DNA of 64,000 nucleotides from Saxidomus purpurata (Eukaryota > Mollusca > Bivalvia > Venerida > Veneridae), in NCBI GenBank assembly GCA_022818135.1, contig JAFMSR010000006.1:36536746-36600745 (forward strand), given 5' to 3'. Of this stretch, positions 10,331 to 20,858 are shown in pieces. Both the position numbers and the translations under genes were made by a program. Numbering within the stretch: the first letter of the stretch is position 1; every line of letters starts with the position of its first letter. Under the pieces are notes generated by a model. The model made no database searches and was not told where the DNA came from. It saw nothing but the letters and a program-made list of their open reading frames with translations.

Positions 10331-11126
10331 ATTTTCAATATGGCCTTCAAAGTAAATATATGTTATAAAGGCAATATTTTGGTCATTGAAATAGAATAGA
10401 TATTATATATAAAACTTTAAGTCCAACAATCGAGCTAAAATAAATTAGTATAAAATATAAAATAAAATAAATAAGTAGTTGTTTGACAAATGCCTGTGCA
10501 AATTTTGGTAATGTTGACTCCTTCTGCAGTATTTTTTCAAGTATTGCAATTTACGGAAAACTATATATAAACTACATTACATTGTAGTTCAAGTGTTAAG
10601 ATCATCTTTTTGCGCTTCCAGAAATGTTTAGCTTCGTAATTTTAACAAAGTAATTCTCCGGTCAGTATACTAGTTTGTTAAAGGTGTGGTAATGTTTGGT
10701 ATTCTATTACATCTGTCAAGGATTATAGTTTCATGATTTTTTTTCTTTTTCTATCAGTTACAAAATTGACATCATAATCTTTTGTTGTAGTTATATCGTT
10801 TTATGTCAAGATCAGACAAAAAGGTTGGTTCTGTGATTAAAAGCAAAATTATCGTGAGTTCAAAATAGCACATTCTGAATCATTTAACACGTGTTAGGTG
10901 TGATATATGGAGCGGCTTTAAATAAATGATATATCTTTTTTCAATTGATGTTGTCTAAATCATTTTTTTAAATTGCTAATTTTATGACGATACCGCTATT
11001 TTTGTAATTCATTATGATGAATTAACATTTTAGTAAAAAAAGAGAAAGGAAAACATGTAAAAGAAATAGGAGAAACAGTTGGAAAGGATATGTTTAAAAG
11101 CTTTCAGATATGTGTACATCGTTGTA

Positions 11127-11395
11127 GGCGCGGATCAGTGGTCAAGTGGTTAACGTGCTGGACTTGTAATACCGCAGGTTCGATCCCCCGCTCTTCCAAT
11201 AACATAACTAATGGTCTTTCGGATGAGACCTAAAACCGAGGTCCGATGTATCGGTGCTGTACAATGGGCATGTTAAAGAACCAGGGGGTGTCTCTGTAAC
11301 GGGACGCGTTCTGTATCTTGCACTATCCCCCGAAACCTAAAATTAATAAACTCTTCTGGAGGCGTGGGTCATATGGATTATCCGGTACCAACGAT
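11127..11395 (+). mobile_element. tRNA-derived SINE, MetaSINE-like
   Basis: A tRNA-like head has an A box in GATCAGTGGTCAAGTGGTTA and a B box GGTTCGATCCC (about 11178). It is followed by a central block CTTTCGGATGAGACCTAAAA and CCGAGGTCC (about 11215-11245) and a GGGCATGTTAAAGAACCA segment. I recognise the central block as resembling the Meta-domain shared by MetaSINEs of bivalves, gastropods and cnidarians. It is a SINE copy, not a functional tRNA. Confidence 0.7.
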
Positions 11396-11764
11396 ATAAC
11401 TCTAAAATACATACATATATTATTAATATTGTTGCGAAACGTATTTAATGATTATTGAATGCTGAGTAAGTTATAAAATTCCTGGATATAAGTTAATAAT
11501 ATCTGTGTGAGGAATCTTATTCAGTGTTTTCATATCCAGGATATAGAACTTCTCAGTTCTTGTGAGAATAATTGATTTTTGATGTTGCTCCATTCTTTTC
11601 GGTAAGTGTATTTTTATGTGGAAATGGGAAGCTACATATCTATATATTCTTTCTCCAAATTCCATATCATTCGATGCAAACATGGAATATAACACATGTT
11701 AGTTTCTTGTATATTATTAAATTGTGACAAGCCAGACTTTAAAGGTGTATACATGTATTTTAAA

Positions 11765-12204
11765 TGTCACGACGTGTAGGCAGGGAATGCCCAGCCACAC
11801 TGCTGTCTGTTATTTGTCATATATTTTTATTGGGTTAGTTTTGTATGTATTTATACTAAACGAAACTTCTTACGCACCACCTGCCTTTTCCTTCTTTATC
11901 TAATCAGCAACACTTCCAATATCTGTCTTCAAATCAATTAGAGACCTCTTCAATCCAATTGCAGAGCTCTTAAAAACATCTGAATTACACCTTAATTTTT
12001 TATATCTTCAATGGAATTGGAGAGGTCTACAATTAATTAATTGTGTCACGGTTCGGACTTAGTTCACAATTGGGGAGAATATGTGTAAGCGGCCCGGTAG
12101 CTCAGTCGGTAGAGCATTCGCCCTGTAAGCGAAAGGCCCCGGGTTCGAGCCCCGGTCTGGCTGCACATTTTTCTCACCCTGTGACATTTGGCGCCCAACA
12201 TGGG
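11765..12204 (+). mobile_element. Possible lone LTR plus primer-binding site
   Basis: The interval 11765-12186 begins TGTCAC and ends GTGACA, a TG...CA unit with 6-bp inverted ends, 422 bp long. Two bases later comes TGGCGCCCAACATGGG (12189-12204), close to the complement of the 3' end of metazoan tRNA-Lys(CUU), a primer used by many Ty3/Gypsy-like elements. No gag or pol follows and no second LTR was found in the window, so this is a fragment or a TRIM-like remnant. It contains a tRNA-like gene and an inverted pair around GAGACCTCTTCAA (about 11940-11960 and 12010-12035). Confidence 0.42.
12091..12163 (+). tRNA. tRNA-like sequence, anticodon TGT, probably pseudo or element-borne
   Basis: The 73 bases fold as a cloverleaf: D arm GCTC/GAGC with loop AGTCGGTA, anticodon stem TTCGC/GCGAA, T stem CCGGG/CCCGG with loop TTCGAGC, discriminator G. 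The anticodon would be TGT (Thr), but position 33 is C instead of the near-universal T, and the acceptor stem has a C-T mismatch and two G-T pairs. The D-arm half matches animal tRNA-Lys better than tRNA-Thr. These faults, and its position inside a putative LTR, argue for a tRNA-derived promoter or pseudogene. Confidence 0.5.
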
Positions 12205-12724
12205 ACTGTGACTGATTTGAAGAGCTCTACAAATATTTAAAGACCTCTTCAAATATTTGAGTATATGTAGATTTGGCGTTCCATAATACCAAGCCCGCAG
12301 AATAAGCTGATCCGTTATATTCCACTATTTCCGGTTGAAAATTGCAAAGCGAAATCGGCGTGTGCACACTTCATTTTCACGCTGAAAATAACGAAGAGTT
12401 GAGAAAAACTGGAAGAACGAGTGGGTCAAAGTCTTGACATTTGTACAAGTATAATATGTAAGTGTCAAAGTATAAAGTGGGAGACACCTGTTGTCTGTCA
12501 TAAAATGGCTGCTTTTCGGATTTTTTTTTCGGATAAAATAATTATCCAGGGCACTGTTTTTAACCCCAAGACAAACCATGTTTAATTGTGTTTACAGTTG
12601 TATATAATGCTAATCAGACTTTTGATTTTTATGTCTACAAAGTGGGTGACATTTAAAAAGAGTACCAGCGGTCCTTGTAGAAGGAATTAAAAATAAAAAT
12701 TATACTGTGATATGTACCAGTTCT

Positions 12725-14020
12725 TTAAGGTGTGCCCGAAGACTCTCTCCTTAGCCCCTGCCTTTTCCCTGCCTAGATAAATGACCTTCATAATAGTATC
12801 AAGAGTAGGGCCCACCTTAGCCTAATTCATTGTCTATCTCACGATAAAGTCCACAGCAATCAGTTCCAATCTGTTTTTTCCCTAACATCTCCCTTGTCTC
12901 TAGGCCAATCATGTCTTGGTAAACTAAGATCCTCCATATCACACAATATAAAATATCCACAGATGCCAGACATTGACATAAATGGTATCCTTAACCTTCT
13001 TTCAAATCTGAAGATGGATAACGCTGCAGGTCCAGATCTCCTCAAACCCCTCCTCTTGCGCAAACTGAAAGAAGAAATTGCAGATCTGTTTTCTGCCTTA
13101 TCTTTCAAAAGTTTCTTGCTACTGGTTCTCTTCCATCAGACTGGACCGAAGCCAATGTGGCACCTTTGTTTAAGAAGGGTGACACCAGCAACACAGCCAA
13201 CTACAGGCCAATTTCCCTGACATGTATCCTGTGCAAGCTTCTTGAGCACATTGTCTCGTCAAACCTATCCTCACACTTTACAAAATATGACATTCTTTAC
13301 GATATGCAGCATGGATTCCTGGACAGAGGTTTTTGTGAGTCTCAACTTCTTGAGCTTACTGACAATCTCATAAAATCCCTACATGAGCAGGGCGTTCTAA
13401 TTACAAGTATTTGAGTTTTTGACCCGCAATAAAAACACCCGACGAGTCATATTTGACCCGTAGGAATTTTCATTCATGCGTCGATTCTTTAGCGTACGTG
13501 TCAATCAACTTGTTAATTCCAAACACTCGGGCCGTCGCAACCGTTGACGTTCATTAACAGAAACATCGTTACAAAAAATGAACATGTCTGATTTCTTGCT
13601 TACAGAACACTTGTATGTCCCCAACTGGAATATTCATCGACAGTTTGGTCACCTCAAACTTAGAAGAACATGCTGTATATAAACAAGATTGAGATGGTGC
13701 AGCGTCGTGCAATAAGATGGGTTAAAAATGACTATTCTACCTTTTCCAGCGTCACACAAATGCAATCAAATTTGGACTGGGGGTCCCTTGAACACTGTAG
13801 AACTGATGCAAGGCTTATCATGTTCTATAATATTTATCATAACTTAGTCACCATACAACTCCCACCGTATCTCTTAGACCCAGTCTGGTTTACTTGCCTT
13901 GTGCACCCATATTGTCTCCGCCAGGTACACACGTCGGCACAGATTATTTCAAATTCTCCTTTTCCCCCATGCTACAGTACTCTGAAATGGTCTGCCTCAT
14001 CACATAATGAATAATGATAG
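12725..14020 (+). pseudogene. Rearranged LINE (Jockey/CR1-like) reverse transcriptase relic
   Basis: Pieces of one ORF2 appear out of order. 12725-12825 reads like the RT GVPxGSxLSPCLF...INDLHNSIKS block. 12845-13411 holds earlier parts: FQSVFS, a DNAAGPDLL block, WTEANVAPLFKKGD, ANYRPISLTCILCKLLEHIV and QHGFLDRGFCESQLLEL, with a frameshift near 13110. 13600-14012 holds the C-terminal region (RTLVCPQLEYSSTVWSPQT, KIEMVQRRAIRWVKNDY). The catalytic YADD part is missing and about 190 unrelated bases (13412-13600) fill the gap. It cannot be active. Confidence 0.8.
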
Positions 14021-15170
14021 TGATTCACATTGCTACCATGCCTAGTTTGAACTCTTTCAAGCAGGTTGTTTCAGAATTAAACTACTAGATCATTAAGGAT
14101 GTTTTTACCACTTTCATCTTTCTCTCTATTCTACTATATTTTACACAAGTTAACAAACTGATTTTCACTCTTACACTATCTATAGGGAACTTTCCCTGGA
14201 GTATTTTAATGGTTTCCTCTCACTAATTTTATGGCATGCTAACACTCGAAAGAGAGGTGTGACAGTATCTAGAATTAGATAGACAGAATGCTACGGCTAC
14301 ACCTTTTGGAGCTATGGGAAAAAGAATTTAACCCAGACAATACCTGTGATAGTAATCAGGTAGTCTAACTATTTCGACTTCGAAGTCAAACCAATTTTGT
14401 AGGCTGATATTTTGTAGTTGTTCGCCTTCTACGGTTTGACAGAAAAAGAATCAGATCTATAAAATGGGTCAAACCGTTCAGCTGAATGAATTAGGCTCGT
14501 AACATACAGTCTAGTCCCAGTCTACAGACTTTTGTCAGTAAACAAGACTTGTATTTCTTCTGTTTTGTAGATCCTTTTAACTTTGCACACAATATTTTAA
14601 ATTAACTTGACTGCATGTCCTGACTGCGCTTGTCAGTTATAATCAATAACGAATGTCGACAGAAACAAGTTGAAGTGGAAGTACTTTGATGTGAAGGTGG
14701 TCTGAAAGGAAGGAACTCTTGAGTACTAGTTTTACCAGAATTATGTCCCTTTGTTTCTTTTTTTATAAATCCATTTGATATATGTTGCAGTCACTCTCCA
14801 ATTTCCAGAAGTACATGTACATCATTGTACATAGTCAGTCTTATTTGAAGCATCCTTGGGGGCATATTGAGTTAGAGTCAAACACTGGAAAGATTTAACA
14901 ATGAATGACTCTCATGACCAAATTATGGCACAGACAATCTAACATGTACAATGTATTGAAAGATAATTCAATTACCAGTCATGTGACATCAGTGAGAAAC
15001 CAGGAAAATGTCTTAAAATTTTGTTGTCTCCTTCAAATTTTTAAAATTATTTACCTGTGTTTTACAAATATAGTTAACATTGGAATTTGCTTACAAGCAA
15101 TTGCTAGTACTGATATTCCGGAGTTTGAATTATGTGTATTTATGTGTTTTCTGACTTTTCCAAATTCCAG
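14021..15170. other. Stretch with no gene recognised
   Basis: Short frames only. The end contains the polypyrimidine tract and AG (15169-15170) that serve as acceptor for the XTBD exon, so at least one upstream noncoding exon of that gene is expected here or further left; I could not place it. Confidence 0.45.
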
Positions 15171-15188
15171 AGTCATCAAGAAAGAAAC

Positions 15189-16076
15189 ATGTCAACTGAA
15201 CAAGAATTTGATGTTGAAAGTTTTAGAAATCCAAATGAAAGTAATACAGAATGGAAAATGAGAAAGCGATTCCTCCTTGCTCACAACGATAAACTTGATA
15301 TTGACAGACTTGTATGTCTCGCCAACTGTTACGTTAACGTGGAAGTCTATGGCTGCGAGTAAGATCATTCTTTTCTTGTAGAAAACAAACTAACCATATT
15401 TTTTTAAATGTACAAGGTTGTTTTTTAAGGTGGGAAGAAAAAAAACCCGGCATCTTGTCCTTAATTTTAATAACATCATAATGACACAATTTCTTAAGAT
15501 TAATTTCTTGTCGTGCAGAGTTCAGTCTGCTCACAAGAACAATTTGTATGCACTTTGGCAGTTTGATTTGCAATGTTTGTGAAAAAATGATATACCAATT
15601 TTGTTTGTAGATGTTGCTCATCTTTTCCATATAGATTGAAAGAGCAAGGATAGGGGGATTAGATTTGTAGGGTTGGGAAAGTAACTAGTCACTGTGTAAG
15701 GTCCTAAGTGGATATATTTGGGACAGTTTACAATGTAAAATTAGTGAACAAAATTCCCAGACAAAAGAGTAGTTCTAGAACTCTAAGACTTTGACATTCT
15801 TTGTATGAGACATGACCAGTTTCATATCTTGTGTTTTTGATTGGCTAGATGTATCCCCAGTTTCAAGTTTGACTAATCAGAACCCAGAGCTTTGAAAGTG
15901 GACTGGTTCCAGAGAAGAGTATTTTCTTTCGCTCTGGGATAAATTAGCAGTCCACAAGTCAGGGTGCTTTTTGTACTGTAGTGTATTCAGATAACTCACT
16001 GCTGTATTGTTTATTATATTTCAGGTACCCATACCAGACAATGGTGCAGCTGAAAGAACTTATTAACCAGCTGTAA
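15189..16076 (+). CDS. Small XTBD (XRN2-binding) protein, two exons
   Basis: Coding exons 15189-15358 and 16025-16076 join as 73 residues plus TAA. The exon starts at 15171 after TTTTCCAAATTCCAG; the donor is GCGA|GTAAGA and the acceptor TTATATTTCAG|GTACCC, in phase. Residues about 18-73 match the XTBD fold of CDKN2AIP, CDKN2AIPNL and NKRF: WKMRKRFLLAHNDK, then DRLVCLANCYVNVEVYGCEY and YQTMVQLKELI. Known XTBDs bind the nuclear exonuclease XRN2. The protein is shorter than human CDKN2AIPNL (116 residues) and ends right after the domain. NKRF begins 2 kb downstream on the same strand, and a consensus donor (ATAG|GTAAGT, 16112/16113) lies 36 bases after the stop, so the exon may splice on to NKRF. 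It could be a stand-alone gene or the upstream frame of a shared transcript. Confidence 0.82.
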
Positions 16077-16112
16077 CTTCTTTATTTTTTCATCTGTACA
16101 TAATGTAAATAG

Positions 16113-18071
16113 GTAAGTTACAGCATCATTTAAAGACAGTGGTAAATTGATCCTGAAATAGATAAACACAATATATCAAAACAATAAAAACAATAGGGTG
16201 TCCCATATAAACACATACATCAAATTTAACGGTACGTGAAGGAGTTCATGACAAGCTAACTAACAAAATGTAAGTTCAGAAAATTGCCAGTAATCCCAAA
16301 CACAGTGCAAGGATGTGATATACAATAAATATCTGTATGATTATCTGAATATACTGAAGTACTGCTATACTGTACAATAAACAAAATATATGATGAAAAA
16401 TTGTGAAAAGCATAATTACCTGTCAAGGGCCAGTTGTCAAGTAGCTGTTTTTATACCCCCAAAACGAAGTTTAGGGGGGTATATAGGAGTCACCCGGTGG
16501 TTGGTCGGTCGGTTGGTCGGTCGGGCGGTCGGTCTGTTGCATTTTCCTTGTCCAGAGCATAACTTGAAAACTACTGGTTGGAATTCAATACAACTTCATA
16601 CAATGATCAAGCACATTGAGAGGAAGTGCAGTGCACAAGAACTATAACTCCATCTTGACTAATTACAGAGTTATTGCCCTTTGTTAGTTTTCCTTGTCCA
16701 GAGCATAACTTGAAAACTACTGGTTGGAATTCAATACAACTTCATACAATGGTCAAGCACATTGAGAGGAAGTGCAGTGCACAAGAACTATAACTCCATC
16801 TTGACTAATTACAGAGTTATTGCCCTTTGTTACTTTTCCTTGTCCGGAGCATTATTCGAAAACTACTGGTTGGAATTCAATACAACTTCATACAAAGGTC
16901 AAGCACATTGAGAGGAAGTGCAGAAGAACCATAACTCCATCTTGACTAATTACAGAGTTATTGCCCTTTGTTGCTTTTCCTTGTCCGGAGCATAACTTGA
17001 AAACTACTGGTTGGAATTCAATACAACTTCATACAATGGTCAAGCACATTGAGAGGAAGTGCAGTGCACAGGAACTATAACTCCATCTTGACTAATTACA
17101 GAGTTATTGCCCTTTGTTACTTTTCCTTGTCTGGAGCATTATTCGAAAACTACTAGTTGGAATTCAATACAACTTCATACAATGGTCAAGCACATTGAGA
17201 GGAAGTGCAGTGCAGAAGAACCATAACTCCATCTTGACTAATTACTGAGTTATTGCCCTTTGTTGCTTTTCCTTGTCCGGATCATAACTTGAAAACTACT
17301 GGTTGGAATTCAGTACAATTTCATACAATGATGAAGCACAATGAGAGGAAGTGCAGTGTATAAGAACCATAACTCTATCTAGAGTATTTTCAGAGTTATT
17401 GCCCTTTGTTATTTTTTCTTCTCCAGAGCATTACTTGAAAACTACTGGTTGGAATTCAATATAACCTCATACAATGGTCAAGTACATTGAGAGGAAGTGC
17501 AGTGCACAAGAACCATAACTCCATCTTGACTCATTTCAGAGTTATTGCCCTTTGTTACTTTTCCTTGTCCGGGGGATAATTCGAAAAGTACTAGTTGGAA
17601 TTCAAAACAACTTCATACAATGGTCAAGCACAATAAGAGAAAGTGCAGTGCACAGGAACCATAACTCAATCTTGACTCATTACAGAGTTATTGCCCTTTG
17701 TTACTTTTCCTTGTCCGGAGCATTATTCGAAAACTATTGGTTGGAATTCAATACAACTTCATACAATGGTCAAGCACAATGAGAGGAAGTGCAGTGTACA
17801 AGAACCATAACTCTATCTTGACAAATTACAGAGTTATTGCCAAGAACAATATCTCTTTTTAGTTTGTTTGCAAGGTATTCTGTTACTACGAACTTTCTCA
17901 GTTTATAAAGCAGTCTTTTGGGGGTATTAATCACATTTAGTGATAGCTCTAGTTCTTCAGAAATTTAAACTCTTCTAGAAATCATGTAGAAGTTCAGCTT
18001 TCTTGCATGTTTAGTCAAGAACAACACTTGCAAATAGCTTATCATTCAAGGTGATTTTTTTCAAATTTCAG
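16113..18071 (+). other. Putative intron between the XTBD exon and the NKRF exon
   Basis: It begins with a consensus donor GTAAGT (16113-16118) and ends with TTTTTTTCAAATTTCAG before 18072. Most of its length is the tandem-repeat element at 16451-17932. If used, the XTBD stop codon and the NKRF start codon would lie on one mRNA, only about 45 bases apart. Confidence 0.5.
16451..17932. mobile_element. TIR-bounded element with about nine 145-bp tandem repeats
   Basis: The left end reads TATACCCCCAAAACGAAG and the right end CTTTTGGGGGTATT, inverted copies of ATACCCCCAAAA. A GGTCGGTCGGTTGGTCGGTC run follows the left end. Inside, a unit of about 145 bp recurs about nine times (starts near 16546, 16691, 16837, 16979, 17126, 17270, 17414, 17561, 17707), each with TTGAAAACTACTGGTTGGAA and AGAGTTATTGCCCTTTGTTA. 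No transposase frame is present; short open frames in it are repeat artefacts. Confidence 0.75.
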
Positions 18072-18080
18072 GTTTCAAAA

Positions 18081-20858
18081 ATGAATTACTACGAACAGTT
18101 TTATGATGACCTTGAATTCTGTGATCCTGAGGATGACCCCTATCATCACATCGACCCTTACTACCATGATGACCCCTTTTATCGCAGAGACCCATATTAC
18201 CGGGACGATCCTCACTATCACAGAGACAATGATGGTGACAGATATAGGGAGCATGGACATTTCCACCAAGATAGACGGGTGCCAAACATCATAGGTGGGG
18301 GTAGAGGTCATCCAAGTGAAAGAGGTCATTTGAGTGAAAGAGGTCATCCGAGTGAGAGAGGTTATCCAATTGAGAGAGGTCAAATGAGTGAAAGAGGTCG
18401 TGGAAGGGGTCACAGACCACCAAGGGGTTATGATAATTCTGGTAGAGGACAAAGAAATGAGGGAAATGCAAGTGAAAGAGGAATGAATAGAGGCAGAGGG
18501 AATATACCACGGGGAAATCAAAGAGGCGGAATGAATACTATGACCTTTGTGAAAGCGGGTGCAAGTAACACTGCATCAAGTTCAGATCAGAACAATAAAG
18601 AGGTAGAATGTGACAGAACTGGTGCAAATAAAAGTGACCAGATAAGGTTTGATTATAAAAGTTATCAGAATCAACCGTCTGAGAATGAAGTGGAAGAGGA
18701 GCAAGCATTAAAAGCCTACACTTGCCATTTAGGATTTGGCTATGGGTATGGTCCCCGGTCTGATCTAATTGAGGGGGACCAGCCGGAATGGTTAATTGGA
18801 CCTGAAGCTGAGAGCCAGACTGAAGGTCAGGTGGCTAGTGAAGTTTTGCCTGACTCTCCTACAGAAACAAAGGCCATAGAAAAACCTGAAGCAAAATCAA
18901 ATGTAAAGAAGGCAATGGTAAGTCCAGCCTTTAACTTTGTGAAGGCAAAATCAGAATTCCACAGCATTGATGTTGCTTTCCATGAAACAGAAAAAGAGGA
19001 AAAACCAACACCAAATTCACTAAGTGTAAATTTTGGCAATAAAAGAGTAGGTCTTGGTTTTGGAGTCAGTGTTAACAAAAGCTCTGGGCCAAGTGTTAAT
19101 AAATCAGCTTCATGTCATCCCGGTTTGAAAGATGGCTGCAGTCCACAAATTAATTCTAGATTTACCCGGTTACAAGAAGCAGTGAAAGTAAGGAGTCTCC
19201 CCAATAAAAATGCTATAGAAATTTTACATATGGCTGTAGACAAAGTAAAAATGGTAATCAGTGATGAAATATCAACAAGTGGTCGAACACCCGCTGGACA
19301 AGCAATGTTTTTGTGCAAGCTAGAGATAGATGGTGTGTTAGTTGCACAGGGGCAAGCAACTGCTAAAAAGGCAGCAAAACACCAGGCATACCAAAATGCA
19401 CTGGAAGTGTTTGCAAATCCAGCTGTTGCAGTGAAGGAAGTTTCTTCAGGTGTGTTTGAACTGAGACGGAAAAGTTTAGAGTTTAAAGCTCCAAATGCCG
19501 TTGGACCGTCTGCTGCAAAGGCTACAGGACAGAAACCTCAGTATGTACCAGGTCATAAAAGACCGACTGGTACCAATTCTGTAGGACCAGCGGCAAAATC
19601 ATTGTCACAGTCTGCTACAGGTGTAGCTGAAAGAAACACAGCAGTAACAACCAGTCAAGCTAGTCTATCATCATACAATAAACCAAAAATTGTTTTCCAC
19701 CAGCCCGCACATCCATTAAACAATAAACCGCTGGAGTTCAACAGTTACGAGTCATCTCAGTCACAGATTGGTACACAGAATCGCTTCCCATTAACCAGCA
19801 AACCTGAAGACTTGGCAATGAAATTGCTTAACTTTGTTAAAGAAAGTTCAATGTCTGAAAGTGAGTCAGGGACAACTTCGTCTTCGGACAGTAGCAGTCA
19901 GATAGCCTCTACAATGCGGAATCCACGAAAACGATCAAAAAGTCAGTTGCAGAACCTAGATACTGGTAAATTAAAAGTTCAGAAGAGGGGTGGTAATGTG
20001 AATCATTCTATTGAGGATTTGTCTCAGTTTATTTTAATAGACAGTACGCCTTTGAATCAGACAGTCAATGAGTTGTCTGTTTTGCATAATAGTGCTAACT
20101 TTAATCGAGTAGTGCTCAAACTCGAGTATGAAAATGTTCCAAAAGGTACGCGATGTAGTCTGGTTCTATCAGATATCATAGTGGCCATATCGCAGGCAGA
20201 AACTAAAGAAGATGCAAGACGTGAAGTGGCTTGTGATTCGTTGGAATATCTTCGCGAGTGTTGTTACACGATTAGAATAAAGCAAGCAGTAGACTCTGAT
20301 GCAAGTGGTTTAACAAAGGAGCAGTTGCTAAGTGATATACAGAAAGCTGGTGAGACAGGCGGGGGAGGGGTTATTCCGGATACTAATATTGGAAACATGT
20401 TGCTGAGGAAAATGGGTTGGGTAGGTGGAGGTTGTGGAAAAGACGGAACTGGAATAGCAGAACCTGTGAAAGCAGAGATGGTCATAGGGAGGGAGGGTCT
20501 GGGTTTAAAGGCTGAAAAAGGCATTGGGAGGAACTTTCATCAGAGAGTCACAAAAATGTTTCAGGATTACATAAGATCTGATGAGCAGAAAGATCTACAT
20601 TTTTCGTCAGAGTTGAATAAAGACGAGCGTGCGATCATACACAATATAGGTCAGAAACTTGGACTGAAAACACACAGTAAAGGGAAAGCTGAGAACAGAT
20701 ATTTAATTGTAAGTCGTAAAAGAAGTGCTCAGCAGTTGCTAGAGCATGTAAGGGAGAGTGGCGGGTCAACAAGTAAATATGAGCTGATACCTCCTGGTGA
20801 CTCTGACCTTGATGTAATGAGACGTGAAGATATTTCTCATGGCCACTGTAAACAATAA
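18081..20858 (+). CDS. NKRF: NF-kappa-B-repressing factor (NKRF) orthologue
   Basis: A 925-residue protein in one exon; the exon opens at 18072 after TTTTTTTCAAATTTCAG and the ATG is 9 bases in. The N-terminus is rich in Asp/Tyr/His/Arg, with a degenerate six-residue repeat (HPSERG type, about residues 80-110) and RG boxes. Then come two double-stranded-RNA-binding-like regions (about 370-446 and 672-724), a G-patch (about 767-815, NIGNMLLRKMGWVGGG) and an R3H domain (about 837-900, ELNKDERAIIHNIGQKLGLK). Order and C-terminal sequence match NKRF, 690 residues in human. NKRF is nuclear/nucleolar; it silences some NF-kappa-B promoters and works with XRN2 and the helicase DHX15 in pre-rRNA processing, the G-patch activating the helicase. 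Unlike the vertebrate protein it carries no XTBD; that domain is a separate frame upstream. The third Gly of the usual GxGLG core reads GGCGKDG. Confidence 0.92.
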   Translation: MNYYEQFYDDLEFCDPEDDPYHHIDPYYHDDPFYRRDPYYRDDPHYHRDNDGDRYREHGHFHQDRRVPNIIGGGRGHPSERGHLSERGHPSERGYPIERGQMSERGRGRGHRPPRGYDNSGRGQRNEGNASERGMNRGRGNIPRGNQRGGMNTMTFVKAGASNTASSSDQNNKEVECDRTGANKSDQIRFDYKSYQNQPSENEVEEEQALKAYTCHLGFGYGYGPRSDLIEGDQPEWLIGPEAESQTEGQVASEVLPDSPTETKAIEKPEAKSNVKKAMVSPAFNFVKAKSEFHSIDVAFHETEKEEKPTPNSLSVNFGNKRVGLGFGVSVNKSSGPSVNKSASCHPGLKDGCSPQINSRFTRLQEAVKVRSLPNKNAIEILHMAVDKVKMVISDEISTSGRTPAGQAMFLCKLEIDGVLVAQGQATAKKAAKHQAYQNALEVFANPAVAVKEVSSGVFELRRKSLEFKAPNAVGPSAAKATGQKPQYVPGHKRPTGTNSVGPAAKSLSQSATGVAERNTAVTTSQASLSSYNKPKIVFHQPAHPLNNKPLEFNSYESSQSQIGTQNRFPLTSKPEDLAMKLLNFVKESSMSESESGTTSSSDSSSQIASTMRNPRKRSKSQLQNLDTGKLKVQKRGGNVNHSIEDLSQFILIDSTPLNQTVNELSVLHNSANFNRVVLKLEYENVPKGTRCSLVLSDIIVAISQAETKEDARREVACDSLEYLRECCYTIRIKQAVDSDASGLTKEQLLSDIQKAGETGGGGVIPDTNIGNMLLRKMGWVGGGCGKDGTGIAEPVKAEMVIGREGLGLKAEKGIGRNFHQRVTKMFQDYIRSDEQKDLHFSSELNKDERAIIHNIGQKLGLKTHSKGKAENRYLIVSRKRSAQQLLEHVRESGGSTSKYELIPPGDSDLDVMRREDISHGHCKQ

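Noticed and set aside
18075..18521. 148-codon minus-strand frame opposite the NKRF N-terminus
   Set aside because: It is the mirror of the repetitive D/H/R/G-rich coding stretch; repeat bias keeps the other strand open. No motif or splice support.
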